A model generated the notes under the pieces. The model was not told the origin of the DNA and did not search any database. It worked only from the letters and a program-made list of their open reading frames with translations. Source: Xanthomonas bromi (GTDB lineage Bacteria; Pseudomonadota; Gammaproteobacteria; Xanthomonadales; Xanthomonadaceae). Taken from it: a DNA stretch of 64,000 nt. Positions 1-9,218 of this stretch are shown here, piece after piece (the stretch's first letter is position 1; every line of letters begins with the position of its first letter). A program made the position numbers and the translations under genes. The stretch spans positions 1-64,000 of the forward strand of contig NZ_FLTX01000005.1 in assembly GCF_900092025.1 (NCBI RefSeq), in the 5' to 3' direction.

Positions 1-422
1 CGGTCACTGGCGTGGAAATGTTCCGCAAGCTGCTGGACCAGGGTCAGGCAGGCGACAACGCCGGTCTACTGCTGCGCGGCACCAAGCGTGACGACGTGGA
101 GCGCGGCCAGGTGCTGTGCAAGCCGGGTTCGATCAAGCCGCACACCGAATTCGAGGCCGAGGTGTACGTGCTGTCGAAAGAGGAAGGTGGTCGTCATAGT
201 CCGTTCTTCCCAGGCTACCGTCCGCAGTTCTACTTCCGCACGACGGATATTACGGGTGCGGTGAGCTTGCCTGCGGGCGTGGAAATGGTGATGCCGGGCG
301 ACAACGTGAAAATGGTCGTGACCCTGATCAATCCGGTCGCGATGGACGAAGGTCTGCGCTTCGCCATCCGTGAAGGCGGTCGTACCGTCGGCGCCGGCGT
401 GGTCGCCAAGATTATCAAGTAA
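1..422 (+). CDS. tuf: Elongation factor Tu, C-terminal part (5' end outside window)
   Basis: This is the last 139 residues of EF-Tu, the GTPase that delivers aminoacyl-tRNA to the ribosome. The reading frame is open from base 3, so the gene begins before the window. The visible part is domains 2 and 3, with the family-typical stretches [36 protein letters not shown] and [10 protein letters not shown] near the C-terminus. It is followed by an intrinsic terminator and then the S10 operon, the usual str-to-S10 order. Identification is certain. The GTPase domain cannot be checked here. Confidence 0.97.
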   Translation, partial: VTGVEMFRKLLDQGQAGDNAGLLLRGTKRDDVERGQVLCKPGSIKPHTEFEAEVYVLSKEEGGRHSPFFPGYRPQFYFRTTDITGAVSLPAGVEMVMPGDNVKMVVTLINPVAMDEGLRFAIREGGRTVGAGVVAKIIK

Positions 423-460
423 GACATCTGCGTTCGACGCCTCGGTCGTCGACGTAGCGG

Positions 461-487
461 AAAGGCCGGCGCAAGCCGGCCTTTTTC
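461..487 (+). terminator. Intrinsic terminator of tuf
   Basis: A 10-bp perfect stem (461-470 with 475-484) closes on a GCAA tetraloop and runs into a T tract at 482-486. It lies 40 bases after the tuf stop and separates the str operon from the S10 promoter. Confidence 0.85.
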
Positions 488-542
488 GTTTTCCAATGGA
501 AACGGGTATGAGAGCGACCACAACATTCTCTAGCTAGAGCGC

Positions 543-571
543 TTGCACGTCGAAATCACGCTCGCTATAAT
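543..571 (+). promoter_or_regulatory. Sigma-70 promoter of the S10 operon
   Basis: TTGCAC at 543-548 and a perfect TATAAT at 566-571 are separated by 17 bases, close to the sigma-70 consensus. The site lies downstream of the tuf terminator and about 300 bases before rpsJ, so transcription would begin near 578 and give a long leader. This is the best promoter in the window. Confidence 0.8.
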
Positions 572-577
572 GCGCGG

Positions 578-881
578 CTCGGTGTCCCTGGGTAGGGCGC
601 TGAGTTACAGCGAAAAGAACGGCAGGACGCCGCTCGTGTTCGCCAGACCGGGAAGGTCGCGCTGCATGGGGCACTCAACAACTCACACGTTGTTGACCGT
701 GTTCTTGTCGCGCATTATACTTTTCCGTCTGGGCAGGCCGGTTTACCGGGCTGCCTCAGTTTTTGGGCGGAGGAAATGCCCTCGCTGACAGGATTGCAGC
801 GATTTCATCAACGTCAGGAATATCGGGGCAGGTATCCCAGAGGCCTTGCCCGTCGCTCTTTTAACGAAGGAAGCTTCCGTC
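578..881 (+). promoter_or_regulatory. Long S10 operon leader with attenuator-like hairpin
   Basis: About 300 bases lie between the predicted transcription start and rpsJ with no convincing gene. At 732-756 a roughly 10-bp GC-rich stem with one mismatch and a TTTA loop is followed four bases later by TTTTT at 760-764, the layout of an intrinsic terminator or attenuator. In E. coli the S10 leader is the target of L4 autoregulation, acting partly through attenuation. That this leader does the same is inference; the primary sequence was not matched to the E. coli leader. Confidence 0.5.
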
Positions 882-1193
882 ATGTCGGAACAAAAGATCC
901 GGATTCGGTTGAAGGCGTTCGATCATCGTTTGATCGACCGTTCGGCCAGCGAGATCGTCGAAACGGCTAAGCGGACCGGCGCGCAAGTGCGTGGCCCGAT
1001 CCCGTTGCCGACCAAGATCGAACGTTACACCATCCTCGTATCCCCGCATGCCGACAAGGATGCGCGTGACCAATACGAAACCCGCACGCACAAGCGTGTG
1101 CTCGATATCGTCGACCCGAACGACAAGACCGTGGACGCGCTGATGAAGCTCGAGCTCGCGGCTGGCGTCGACGTACAGATCAAGTTGACCTGA
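882..1193 (+). CDS. rpsJ: 30S ribosomal protein S10
   Basis: S10 (103 residues, the same length as in E. coli) sits in the head of the 30S subunit and, as NusE, also joins the antitermination complex. Family landmarks are [13 protein letters not shown] at the start, GPIPLPT in the middle and THKRVLDI near residue 70. The ATG at 882 was chosen over in-frame starts further upstream because it gives the canonical N-terminus [10 protein letters not shown]. It is the first gene of the S10 operon, with rplC 11 bases downstream. Confidence 0.98.
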   Translation: MSEQKIRIRLKAFDHRLIDRSASEIVETAKRTGAQVRGPIPLPTKIERYTILVSPHADKDARDQYETRTHKRVLDIVDPNDKTVDALMKLELAAGVDVQIKLT

Positions 1194-1204
1194 GGACTAC
1201 GACC

Positions 1205-1855
1205 ATGACGAAGAAATATTCGTTGGGCTTCGTGGGCCGCAAGGCTGGCATGAGTCGCGTCTTCACTGAAGACGGCCGCTCGGTGCCGGTTACGCTGATC
1301 GAAGCAACTCCGAACCGCATCGCGCAGATCAAGACCGTTGAAACCGACGGCTACAGCGCAGTGCAGATTACCGTTGGCGCGCGTCGCGCCGCACTGGTCA
1401 ACAAGCCGGCCGCCGGTCACTTCGCCAAGGCGAAGGTCGAAGCGGGTCGTGGCTTGTGGGAATTCCGCGTTGAAGATGCGCAGCTCGGCGATTTCGCCGT
1501 CGGCGGCGAAATCAAGGCGGACATCTTCGAGGTCGGCCAGAAGGTCGACGTCCAGGGCGTCACCAAGGGTAAGGGTTTCCAGGGCACCATCAAGCGCTAC
1601 AACTTCCGTATGGGCGATGCAACTCACGGTAACTCGCTGTCGCATCGCGCGCCGGGTTCGTTGGGTCAGCGCCAGACCCCGGGTCGCGTTTTCCCGGGCA
1701 AGAAGATGTCGGGCCACATGGGCGCCGTGCAGCAAAGCACGCAGAACCTGGAAGTGGTCAAGGTCGACGTCGAGCGTGGTCTGATTGCTATCCGCGGCGC
1801 CGTGCCTGGCGCAGCTGGTGGCGACGTGATCGTCCGTCCGGCGAGCAAGGCATAA
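1205..1855 (+). CDS. rplC: 50S ribosomal protein L3
   Basis: L3 (216 residues) is an early-assembling 50S protein whose central extension reaches toward the peptidyl-transferase centre. The signature region [19 protein letters not shown] and the following [14 protein letters not shown] are present around residues 130-170. A Shine-Dalgarno-like GAGGAC precedes the ATG. It lies second in the S10 operon between rpsJ and rplD. Confidence 0.98.
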   Translation: MTKKYSLGFVGRKAGMSRVFTEDGRSVPVTLIEATPNRIAQIKTVETDGYSAVQITVGARRAALVNKPAAGHFAKAKVEAGRGLWEFRVEDAQLGDFAVGGEIKADIFEVGQKVDVQGVTKGKGFQGTIKRYNFRMGDATHGNSLSHRAPGSLGQRQTPGRVFPGKKMSGHMGAVQQSTQNLEVVKVDVERGLIAIRGAVPGAAGGDVIVRPASKA

Positions 1856-1867
1856 GGAGAGATGACG

Positions 1868-2473
1868 ATGGAACTCGTTATCACGGGTAGCAATAACAAG
1901 GTCTCGGTCTCCGATGCCGTGTTCGGTCGCGAATTCAGCGAAGATCTGGTTCACCAGGTCGTCGTCGCTTATCGCAACGCCGGTCGCGCCGGTACCAAGG
2001 CACAGAAGACGCGTTCGGAAGTTGCGGGCACGACCAAGAAGTCGAAGAAACAGAAGGGCGGCGGTGCGCGTCATGGCGCGCTGACGGCTCCGATCTTCGT
2101 CGGCGGCGGCGTGACCTTCGCGGCCAAGCCGCGCAGCTTCGAGCAGAAGGTCAACCGCAAGATGTACCGTGCGGCCATCTGCGCGATCTTCTCCGAGTTG
2201 AACCGTCAGGGTCGTCTGATGATCGTCGACGCGTTCGACCTCGAAGCGACCAAGACCAAGGACCTGATCGAAAAGCTCAAGGGACTGGATGTGGGCAAGC
2301 GCCCGCTGATCGTCACCGAAGAAGCTTCCGAGTACCTGTATCTGTCCGCCCGCAATCTGCCGTATGTGCAGGTGCGTGATGTGCAGGGTCTGGATCCGGT
2401 CGCTCTGGTCGGGGCCGATACGGTCGTGATCACCGCCGATGCGGTCAAGAAGGTCGAGGAGTGGCTGGCATGA
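1868..2473 (+). CDS. rplD: 50S ribosomal protein L4
   Basis: L4 (201 residues) lines the exit tunnel and is the classical autoregulator of the S10 operon in enterobacteria. The loop rich in basic residues ([15 protein letters not shown], near residues 55-70) is the tunnel extension. Two in-frame ATGs occur at 1862 and 1868. The second is preferred: it leaves AGGAGA seven bases upstream and gives MELVI, matching the E. coli start, whereas the first would have almost no spacing. The stop overlaps the rplW start (ATGA), suggesting translational coupling. Confidence 0.96.
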
Positions 2474-2769
2474 GCAGCAACGAAAAAATCTTCAGCGTGC
2501 TGCGTGCTCCGCGAGTCTCCGAAAAGACCGCGCGCCTGCAGGAAATTTCCAACCAGTATGTCTTCGAAGTTTCGAACGAAGCCACCAAGGCCGATGTAAA
2601 GGCCGCGGTTGAGCAGCTGTTCGACGTCAAGGTCAAGGCAGTCAACGTGGTCAACGTCAAGGGCAAGAGCAAGTCCTTCCGTAACCGTGCTGGCAGCCGT
2701 GGCAATTGGCGCAAGGCGTACGTCCGCTTGGTTGATGGTCAGTCCATCGACGTAACGGCCAAGGCCTGA
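2470..2769 (+). CDS. rplW: 50S ribosomal protein L23
   Basis: L23 (99 residues) sits at the tunnel exit and is the docking site for trigger factor and SRP. The sequence has the typical N-terminal [12 protein letters not shown] helix and the [10 protein letters not shown] strand. The ATG at 2470 overlaps the rplD stop by four bases. An upstream GTG in the same frame at 2461 is rejected because it lies inside rplD and would add three non-conserved residues. Confidence 0.96.
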
Positions 2770-2779
2770 GGTCCATCCC

Positions 2780-3607
2780 ATGCCATTGATGAAGTTCAAA
2801 CCCACCTCTCCCGGCCGTCGTTCCGCCGTGCGCGTGGTTACTCCCGATCTGCACAAGGGCGCACCGCACGCGGCGCTGCTCGATTCGCAGAGCAAGTCCG
2901 GTGGTCGTAACCACCATGGCCGCATCACCGTGCGTCACGTCGGTGGTGGCCACAAGCAGCACTACCGGATCATCGACTTCAAGCGCAACAAGGAAGGCAT
3001 TCCGGCGCGTGTGGAGCGGATCGAATACGATCCGAACCGTACCGCCCATATCGCTCTGCTGTGCTATGTCGACGGCGAGCGTCGCTACATCATCGCCCCC
3101 AAGGGCCTGAAGGCTGGCGACCAGGTCATTGCCGGTGCCAATGCACCGATCAAGACCGGCAACACGCTGCCGCTGCGCAACATCCCGGTCGGTACGACGG
3201 TTCACGGTATCGAACTGAAGCCGGGTAAGGGCGCTCAGATCGCACGTGCTGCCGGTGCAGCCGTCCAGCTGGTCGCTCGCGAAGGCATCTATGCCACGCT
3301 GCGTCTGCGCTCGGGCGAAATGCGCAAGGTGCCGGTCGAGTGCCGCGCCACCATCGGCGAAGTCGGAAACGACGAGCACAACCTCGAGAAGTTGGGCAAG
3401 GCCGGCGCTAAGCGTTGGCGCGGTGTTCGCCCGACCGTCCGCGGTGCGGCCATGAACCCGGTCGATCACCCGCACGGTGGTGGTGAAGCGAAGGCTGGTC
3501 AGGGTAATCCGCATCCGGTCACCCCGTGGGGTGTTCCGACCAAGGGTTACAAGACGCGCAAGAACAAGCGCACCCAGCAATTCATCGTCCGCGATCGTAG
3601 GGGCTAA
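2780..3607 (+). CDS. rplB: 50S ribosomal protein L2
   Basis: L2 (275 residues) binds 23S rRNA near the peptidyl-transferase centre and is needed for subunit association. The C-terminal RNA-contact motif [16 protein letters not shown], including the conserved histidine, is intact near residues 224-239, followed by [13 protein letters not shown]. The gene lies 10 bases after rplW and 6 bases before rpsS. Confidence 0.98.
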
Positions 3608-3613
3608 TCGACC

Positions 3614-3883
3614 ATGGCACGTTCACTCAAGAAGGGCCCGTTCGTCGATCACCACCTTGCAAAGAAGGTGGAGTCCGCTGCGGGTAGCAAGAAGCCGATC
3701 AAGACCTGGTCGCGCCGTTCGATGATCCTGCCCGAAATGGTAGGCATCACCATCGCCGTGCATAACGGCAAGAACCACATTCCGGTGCTCGTCAACGAGA
3801 ATATGGTCGGCCACAAGCTCGGCGAATTTGCCGTCACCCGGACCTTCAAGGGTCACGGTGGCGACAAGAAGTCGAGCAGGTAA
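3614..3883 (+). CDS. rpsS: 30S ribosomal protein S19
   Basis: S19 (89 residues) forms the tip of the 30S head with S13. Conserved features visible are [11 protein letters not shown] at the N-terminus, the [11 protein letters not shown] turn and the C-terminal [12 protein letters not shown]. Length and start are canonical. It sits in the usual rplB-rpsS-rplV order. Confidence 0.98.
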   Translation: MARSLKKGPFVDHHLAKKVESAAGSKKPIKTWSRRSMILPEMVGITIAVHNGKNHIPVLVNENMVGHKLGEFAVTRTFKGHGGDKKSSR

Positions 3884-3895
3884 GGAGAGATGACG

Positions 3896-4231
3896 ATGGA
3901 AGCGAAAGCAATCCTGCGCACCGCGCGCATCTCCCCGCAGAAGGCCCGCCTGGTCGCTGACCAGGTGCGTGGTTTGTCCGCCGAACGTGCGGTCAATCTG
4001 CTGAAGTTCTCGGATAAGAAGGCTGCACACCTGATCAAAAAGGTTGTGGAGTCGGCTATTGCCAATGCCGAGAACAATCAGGGCGCGGATGTCGACGAGC
4101 TGAAGGTCAAGACCATCATGGTTGATGAAGGTCCGTCCCTGAAGCGTTTCATGGCGCGGGCGAAAGGCCGCGGTACCCGCATCCTCAAGCGCACCAGTCA
4201 CATCACTGTGATTGTCGGCGCCGCCAAGTAA
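3896..4231 (+). CDS. rplV: 50S ribosomal protein L22
   Basis: L22 (111 residues) lines the exit tunnel. The beta-hairpin that reaches into the tunnel is represented by [19 protein letters not shown] near residues 82-100. As with rplD, two ATGs lie six bases apart (3890 and 3896) behind the same GGAGAGATGACG context; the second is chosen for spacing and because it gives MEAKAILR. The near-identical start context of rplD and rplV is a small curiosity. Confidence 0.96.
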   Translation: MEAKAILRTARISPQKARLVADQVRGLSAERAVNLLKFSDKKAAHLIKKVVESAIANAENNQGADVDELKVKTIMVDEGPSLKRFMARAKGRGTRILKRTSHITVIVGAAK

Positions 4232-4248
4232 GCGGAAAGGAAAAGACC

Positions 4249-4983
4249 ATGGGTCATAAAGTTCATCCGACTGGAATCCGTCTTGGTATCTCCAAAGACT
4301 GGAACTCCAAGTGGTACGCAAACAAGGGCGATTTTGCTGCCTATCTGGCAGCCGACCTGAAAGTGCGTGAAATGCTGCGCAAGAAGCTGGCGCAGGCAGG
4401 TGTCAGCAAGATCTTGATCGAGCGCCCTGCCAAAACCGCCCGCGTCACGATCCACACTGCCCGGCCGGGCGTGGTGATCGGCAAGCGTGGCGAGGACATC
4501 GAAAAGCTGCGTAAGGAAGTGAGCGAGCTGATGGGCGTTCCGGCGCACATCAACGTCACCGAAGTGCGCAAGCCGGAGCTGGATGCGCAGCTGGTCGCCG
4601 AATCGATCGCGCAGCAGCTTGAGCGTCGCATCATGTTCCGCCGCGCAATGAAGCGCTCGGTCGGTAACGCGATGCGCCTGGGTGCCCTGGGCATCAAGGT
4701 CAATGTGGCTGGCCGCCTCAACGGTGCAGAAATCGCCCGTTCGGAGTGGTACCGCGAAGGCCGCGTGCCGCTGCACACGCTACGTGCCGACATTGATTAC
4801 GGTTTTGCCGAAGCGTCCACGACGTACGGCATCATCGGCATCAAGGTCTGGATCTATAAGGGCGAAGTCTTCGACTTCTCTCAGGTTGGCCAGGAAAAGC
4901 AGGACGACAGCCCGCGCAACGATCGTAACGATCGCGGTGACCGTGGCGACCGCCCGTCGCGCCCGGCTCGTGAAGCGAGGTAA
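4249..4983 (+). CDS. rpsC: 30S ribosomal protein S3
   Basis: S3 (244 residues) lies at the mRNA entry site and contributes to helicase activity. The KH-type motif [16 protein letters not shown] is seen near residues 75-90 and the C-terminal domain retains [14 protein letters not shown]. Compared with the roughly 233-residue E. coli protein it carries an extended tail made of NDR/GDR-type repeats ([18 protein letters not shown]), a low-complexity charged extension. It is followed 5 bases later by rplP. Confidence 0.97.
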   Translation: MGHKVHPTGIRLGISKDWNSKWYANKGDFAAYLAADLKVREMLRKKLAQAGVSKILIERPAKTARVTIHTARPGVVIGKRGEDIEKLRKEVSELMGVPAHINVTEVRKPELDAQLVAESIAQQLERRIMFRRAMKRSVGNAMRLGALGIKVNVAGRLNGAEIARSEWYREGRVPLHTLRADIDYGFAEASTTYGIIGIKVWIYKGEVFDFSQVGQEKQDDSPRNDRNDRGDRGDRPSRPAREAR

Positions 4984-4988
4984 CGGCA

Positions 4989-5402
4989 ATGTTGCAACCC
5001 AAGCGAACCAAATATCGCAAGATGCACAAGGGCCGCAATGACGGCCTGGCATGGAGCGGAAACGCCGTCAGCTTCGGCGAATACGGCCTCAAGGCCACGG
5101 CGCACGGTCAGTTGACCGCACGCCAGATTGAAGCAGCACGTCGCACGATCAGCCGCCACGTCAAAAAGGGCGGCAAGATGTGGATCCGTGTGTTCCCCGA
5201 CAAGCCGATCACCAAGAAGCCGATCGAAGTCCGCATGGGCTCCGGTAAGGGCAACGTGGAGTACTGGGTCGCGCAGATTCAGCCGGGCCGCATGATCTAT
5301 GAAATCGAGGGTATTCCCGAAGAGACCGCACGCGAGGCGTTCCGCCTTGCAGCTGCCAAGCTCTCGGTGACGACCACTTTCGTGACCCGGACGGTGCGCT
5401 GA
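4989..5402 (+). CDS. rplP: 50S ribosomal protein L16
   Basis: L16 (137 residues) is a late-assembling 50S protein near the A site. Family stretches [17 protein letters not shown] at the start and [21 protein letters not shown]-like sequence in the middle are clear, including the arginine-containing loop modified by YcfD in other bacteria. The stop codon overlaps the next start by one base (TGATG), coupling it to rpmC. Confidence 0.97.
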
Positions 5403-5587
5403 TGGATATCAAACAACTCCGCGAGAAGTCGGCTGACGAACTGAAGGTCCACCTGACCGATCTGCGTAAGGAGCAGTTCTCGCTCCGCATGCAGCAGGTC
5501 ACCGGCCAGCTGCCGAAGACCCACGAAACCCGCCGGGTGCGCCGCGAGATTGCTCGCGTCAAGCATCTGCTCGGCAGCACCAAGTAA
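5402..5587 (+). CDS. rpmC: 50S ribosomal protein L29
   Basis: L29 (61 residues) is a two-helix protein at the tunnel exit next to L23. The sequence shows the expected [19 protein letters not shown] helix and a C-terminal [12 protein letters not shown] helix. The start is fixed by the TGATG overlap with rplP. It lies 11 bases before rpsQ. Confidence 0.97.
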
Positions 5588-5598
5588 GGACGGCCGCG

Positions 5599-5868
5599 AT
5601 GAGCGACAACAACGAAAAGCAAACGCTGCGCACGGTCGAAGGCCGTGTCGTGAGCAACAAGATGGACAAGACGGTCACCGTGTTGGTGGAGCGCCAGGTC
5701 AAGCATGCTCTGTACGGCAAGTACATCAAGCGCTCGACCAAGCTGCACGCACACGATGCCGACAATGCCTGCAATGAAGGCGACGTCGTGCGTGTGACCG
5801 AGATTGCTCCAATGTCCAAGACCAAGAACTGGCGGGTGGTCGAAATCGTCACCCGTTCGGCCGGCTAA
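5599..5868 (+). CDS. rpsQ: 30S ribosomal protein S17
   Basis: S17 (89 residues) is an early-assembling OB-fold protein of the 30S body. Landmarks are [17 protein letters not shown] near the N-terminus and ENCNEGDVV-like sequence (here [13 protein letters not shown]) and KNWRVVEIV at the end. It is the last gene of the classical S10 operon; rplN follows after 14 bases with no terminator, so the two operons are probably continuous here. Confidence 0.97.
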
Positions 5869-5882
5869 GGGAGATCTGAATC

Positions 5883-6251
5883 ATGATCCAGATGCAGAGC
5901 TACCTCGATGTGGCCGACAATTCGGGTGCCAAGGAAGTGATGTGCATCAAGGTGCTGGGCGGCTCCAAGCGCCGTTACGCACACATTGGCGACATCATCA
6001 AGGTGACCGTCAAGGACGCCATTCCGCGTGGCAAAGTCAAGAAGGGCGAAGTCTACGACGCCGTCGTGGTGCGTACCCGCAAGGGTGTGCGCCGTCCCGA
6101 CGGTTCGCTGATCCGCTTCGATGGCAACGCCGCTGTGCTGTTGAACAACAAGCAGGAGCCGATCGGGACCCGCATCTTCGGGCCGGTGACGCGCGAGCTG
6201 CGTTCCGAGAAGTTCATGAAGATCGTCTCGCTCGCTCCCGAAGTGCTGTGA
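5883..6251 (+). CDS. rplN: 50S ribosomal protein L14
   Basis: L14 (122 residues) contacts the 30S subunit and is the binding site of the silencing factor RsfS. The N-terminal [20 protein letters not shown] and the central [19 protein letters not shown] are family signatures. It is the first gene of the spc operon, 14 bases after rpsQ. Confidence 0.98.
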
Positions 6252-6266
6252 GCGGAGGACATACAC

Positions 6267-6584
6267 ATGGCTAACCGTATCAAGAAGGGCGACCAGGTCG
6301 TCATCAACACCGGCAAGGACAAGGGTAAGCAGGGTGAAGTCGTGCGTGTGGACGGCGATCGCGTGATCGTCTCCAACGCCAACGTCATCAAGCGCCACAC
6401 CAAACCGAACCCGCAGGCAGGCGTTGCCGGCGGCGTGGTCGAGCGTGAAGCGTCGATCCATATCTCCAACGTCAATATCGTCAACCCGGCAACGGGCAAG
6501 GGCGAGCGCGTTGGCTTCAAGGTGCTGGAGGATGGACGCAAATTGCGTGTGTTCCGCTCCAGCGGTGAGGCGCTTGACGCCTGA
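6267..6584 (+). CDS. rplX: 50S ribosomal protein L24
   Basis: L24 (105 residues) initiates 50S assembly. The KOW motif is visible near the N-terminus ([19 protein letters not shown]), followed by [11 protein letters not shown] and the conserved EASIHISNV. The spacing to rplE is 11 bases. Confidence 0.97.
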
Positions 6585-6595
6585 GGAATGAGATC

Positions 6596-7138
6596 ATGAA
6601 TACGCGTCTCGAAAAGTTTTACAAGGAAAACGTGGTGCCGGCCCTGATGAAGGAATTCGGCTACACCAATCCGATGGAAGTGCCGAAGCTGGTCAAGGTC
6701 ACGCTCAACATGGGCGTGGGCGAAGCGGCTACCAACAAGAAGATTCTGGAAAATGCGGTCGCCGACATGTCCAAGATCTCCGGTCAGAAGCCGGTGGTCA
6801 CCAAGTCGCGCGTCTCGGTCGCATCGTTCAAGATTCGTGACGGTTGGCCGATCGGCTGCAAGACCACCTTGCGTCGCGCCAAGATGTACGAGTTCCTGGA
6901 TCGCCTGATCAACATCTCGTTGCCGCGCGTGCGCGACTTCCGTGGTGTGTCCGGTCGCTCCTTCGACGGTCGTGGCAACTTCAACATGGGTGTGAAGGAA
7001 CAGATCATCTTCCCGGAAATCGACTTCGACGCCGTCGACGCGATTCGCGGTATGGATATCGCCATCACCACCACCGCCAAGACGGATGCGGAAGCGAAGG
7101 CGCTGCTCGCAGCGTTCAAGTTCCCGTTCCGTAACTGA
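6596..7138 (+). CDS. rplE: 50S ribosomal protein L5
   Basis: L5 (180 residues) binds 5S rRNA and the P-site tRNA loop. Seen are the conserved [28 protein letters not shown] and the C-terminal [10 protein letters not shown]. The length matches the family. It lies between rplX and rpsN in the standard order. Confidence 0.98.
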
Positions 7139-7156
7139 CCGTCGAGGACATCCGAA

Positions 7157-7462
7157 ATGGCAAAGACCTCCATGATTCACCGCGATATCAAGCGTGCAAA
7201 GCTGGCAAAGAAATTCGCCGGCAAGCGTGATGCGCTGAAGAAGATCCTCTCCAGTCATGACGCGTCCTACGAAGAGAAGATCGATGCGTCGACCAAGTTG
7301 CAGAAGCTGCCGCGCGATTCGTCGCCGAGTCGCCACCGCAACCGTTGCGAATTGTCCGGTCGTCCGCGCGGTGTCTACCGCAAGTTCGGTCTGGGTCGCA
7401 ACATGCTGCGCAAAGCCACGATGAACGGCGACGTTCCTGGCCTGCGTAAGGCAAGCTGGTAA
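7157..7462 (+). CDS. rpsN: 30S ribosomal protein S14 (zinc-independent form)
   Basis: S14 (101 residues) is a head protein of the 30S subunit. It is the long form without the CxxC...CxxC zinc ribbon: only one cysteine remains ([12 protein letters not shown]), with the C-terminal LRKASW motif intact. An intrinsic terminator-like hairpin and a 205-base gap follow before rpsH, which is unusual spacing for this operon. Confidence 0.97.
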   Translation: MAKTSMIHRDIKRAKLAKKFAGKRDALKKILSSHDASYEEKIDASTKLQKLPRDSSPSRHRNRCELSGRPRGVYRKFGLGRNMLRKATMNGDVPGLRKASW

Positions 7463-7517
7463 CAGCATTGCCGGCCGTTCGCGGCTGGTTTGAGCAGGAT
7501 TGTTCTGTTCAACAAGG

Positions 7518-7543
7518 GAGTCCGACGCAAGTCGGGCTCTTTT
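7518..7543 (+). terminator. Internal terminator-like hairpin between rpsN and rpsH
   Basis: A 9-bp stem with one G-U pair (7518-7526 with 7531-7539) closes on GCAA and is followed by TTTT at 7540-7543, then G. The T tract is short, so it may only attenuate. It lies in the unusually wide 205-base rpsN-rpsH gap, where I see no gene. Confidence 0.55.
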
Positions 7544-7667
7544 GTCGTATACTTCCGCTTCTGTCTTGCCCGTACAGGTTCGGCATGGCGTCAAGGGTCC
7601 TGGCCCGTCCCCAGGAAAACACAAGATTTTCGCGAAAGCGGATATCGGTGCACTCAAAGGTACTCAT

Positions 7668-8066
7668 ATGAGCATGACTGATCCCATCGCCGACCTGCTG
7701 GTTCGCATCAAGAATGCGGCCGCGGTTGGTAAGCAGACGGTGAAATTGCCGTCGTCCAAGATTAAGGTTGCGATCGCCCAAGTCCTGAAGGATGAAGGGT
7801 ACATCACCGACCTGCGCGTTACGGCCACCGAAAACAACAAGTCGGAGCTCGAAATTGTGCTGAAGTATTTCGAAGGCCGTCCGGTCATCGAGACCTTGAA
7901 GCGTTTTTCGCGCTCGGGTCTGCGTCAGTACCGCGGCAAGACCGAGCTGCCCAAGGTCCTCGGTGGCCTGGGTATCGCCATCATCTCCACGTCGAAGGGC
8001 ATCATGACCGATGCGCAGGCTCGCGAAGCCGGCGTTGGTGGTGAAGTTCTGTGCTTCGTGGCCTAA
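7668..8066 (+). CDS. rpsH: 30S ribosomal protein S8
   Basis: S8 (132 residues) is a primary 16S rRNA binder and, in E. coli, the translational repressor of the spc operon. The start at 7668 gives [17 protein letters not shown], aligned with the E. coli N-terminus, with AAAGG upstream; longer in-frame extensions run through the preceding hairpin and are rejected. The C-terminal [20 protein letters not shown] carries the RNA-binding signature. Confidence 0.97.
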
Positions 8067-8081
8067 GGGAAGGAATCGAAC

Positions 8082-8609
8082 ATGTCCCGTGTAGCCAAGA
8101 AGCCCGTCTCCCTTCCGAAGGGTGTTGAACTCAAGGTCCAGCCTGAGCTGGTCAGCGTCAAGGGCCCGAAGGGCACGTTGACCCTGCCGAAGCCGGTTGG
8201 CGTCGAAATCGCCGTCGATGGCGACGTTGCAACGCTGTCGGCCAATGATCCATCGCAGATCGCGATTACCGGCACCGTGCGCGCCATCCTGGCCAATATG
8301 GTCAAGGGTGTTTCCGAAGGCTTTGAGCGCAAGCTCGAGCTGGTCGGCGTCGGTTACCGCGCTGCCATGCAGGGCAAGGATCTGAGCCTGGCGCTCGGTT
8401 TCTCGCATCCGCTGGTGTTCGTGGCGCCGGAAGGCATCACGCTGTCGACTCCGACCCAGACCGAAATTCTGGTTCAGGGCGCTGACAAGCAGCGCGTCGG
8501 CGAAGTCGCCGCCAAGATCCGCGGTTTCCGTCCGCCGGAGCCCTACAAGGGCAAGGGTGTGAAGTACGCCGGTGAAGTCATCATTCGCAAAGAAGCCAAG
8601 AAGGCGTAA
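8082..8609 (+). CDS. rplF: 50S ribosomal protein L6
   Basis: L6 (175 residues) stabilises the sarcin-ricin region of the 50S subunit. It has the two repeated alpha/beta domains of the family and the C-terminal signature [18 protein letters not shown]. The start follows GGGAAGGA. A 91-base gap containing a perfect 8-bp hairpin separates it from rplR. Confidence 0.97.
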   Translation: MSRVAKKPVSLPKGVELKVQPELVSVKGPKGTLTLPKPVGVEIAVDGDVATLSANDPSQIAITGTVRAILANMVKGVSEGFERKLELVGVGYRAAMQGKDLSLALGFSHPLVFVAPEGITLSTPTQTEILVQGADKQRVGEVAAKIRGFRPPEPYKGKGVKYAGEVIIRKEAKKA

Positions 8610-8631
8610 GGCAGGTCCCTCTGCTAGGAGC

Positions 8632-8649
8632 CCGGCCATCCATGGCCGG
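8632..8649 (+). promoter_or_regulatory. Palindromic hairpin in the rplF-rplR gap
   Basis: CCGGCCAT and ATGGCCGG form a perfect 8-bp inverted repeat with two bases between. There is no T tract after it, so a transcription terminator is unlikely; an RNA-processing or stability element is possible. Function is not known. Confidence 0.35.
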
Positions 8650-8700
8650 ACTTCTAAATGCAAAAGCCTGTTTTCCTTCAGCTTCCGTAGGACACATATC

Positions 8701-9060
8701 ATGAGCATCAACAAGAACATCGCCCGTCTGCGTCGCGCCAAGTCCACCCGCTCGCACATCCGTGAGCTGGGCGTCGCCCGTCTGTCGGTGCTGCGCACCG
8801 GTCAGCATCTGTACGCGCAAGTCTTCACTGCCGACGGCTCCAAGGTGATCGCTGCGGCGAACACCCTGCAGGCCGACGTCAAGGACGGCCTGAAGAACGG
8901 CAAGAACAGCGATGCGGCCGTCAAGGTCGGCAAGCTGATCGCCGAGCGCGCCAAGGCTGCTGGCATCGAGAAGGTCGCATTCGACCGCTCGGGCTATCGC
9001 TACCACGGCCGCATCAAGGCGCTGGCCGATGCAGCTCGCGAAGGCGGCCTGCAGTTCTAA
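8701..9060 (+). CDS. rplR: 50S ribosomal protein L18
   Basis: L18 (119 residues) binds 5S rRNA with L5 and L25. Landmarks include [16 protein letters not shown] near the N-terminus and the C-terminal [22 protein letters not shown]. The ATG at 8701 was chosen over upstream in-frame starts because it matches the family N-terminus. It is followed by a 158-base gap with two hairpins. Confidence 0.97.
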   Translation: MSINKNIARLRRAKSTRSHIRELGVARLSVLRTGQHLYAQVFTADGSKVIAAANTLQADVKDGLKNGKNSDAAVKVGKLIAERAKAAGIEKVAFDRSGYRYHGRIKALADAAREGGLQF

Positions 9061-9068
9061 GCATTGCT

Positions 9069-9120
9069 GCGGATGTGGTCATCGACCACATCTGCAATAC
9101 CGCCGGCAGTGAGATGCCGG
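9069..9120 (+). promoter_or_regulatory. Two hairpins in the rplR-rpsE gap
   Basis: A 12-bp stem with one G-U pair and an ATC loop (9069-9080 with 9084-9095) is followed by a 6-bp perfect stem (9103-9108 with 9115-9120). Neither has a T tract. The gap of 158 bases inside a ribosomal operon is longer than usual; the hairpins may set mRNA processing or local translation, which is inference. Confidence 0.35.
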
Positions 9121-9218
9121 ACCGTCCCGTTCTTTTGCAACGGTGCCGGGAACACAGCGTGACTCCACAACCATAAGCGGCTTCGAGCCGTACATACTCA
9201 ATCAATCAAGGAATCAAG

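Noticed and set aside
1025-2074. Long minus-strand open frames over the ribosomal operon
   Set aside because: They are antisense shadows of rpsJ, rplC and rplD produced by GC-biased codon use.
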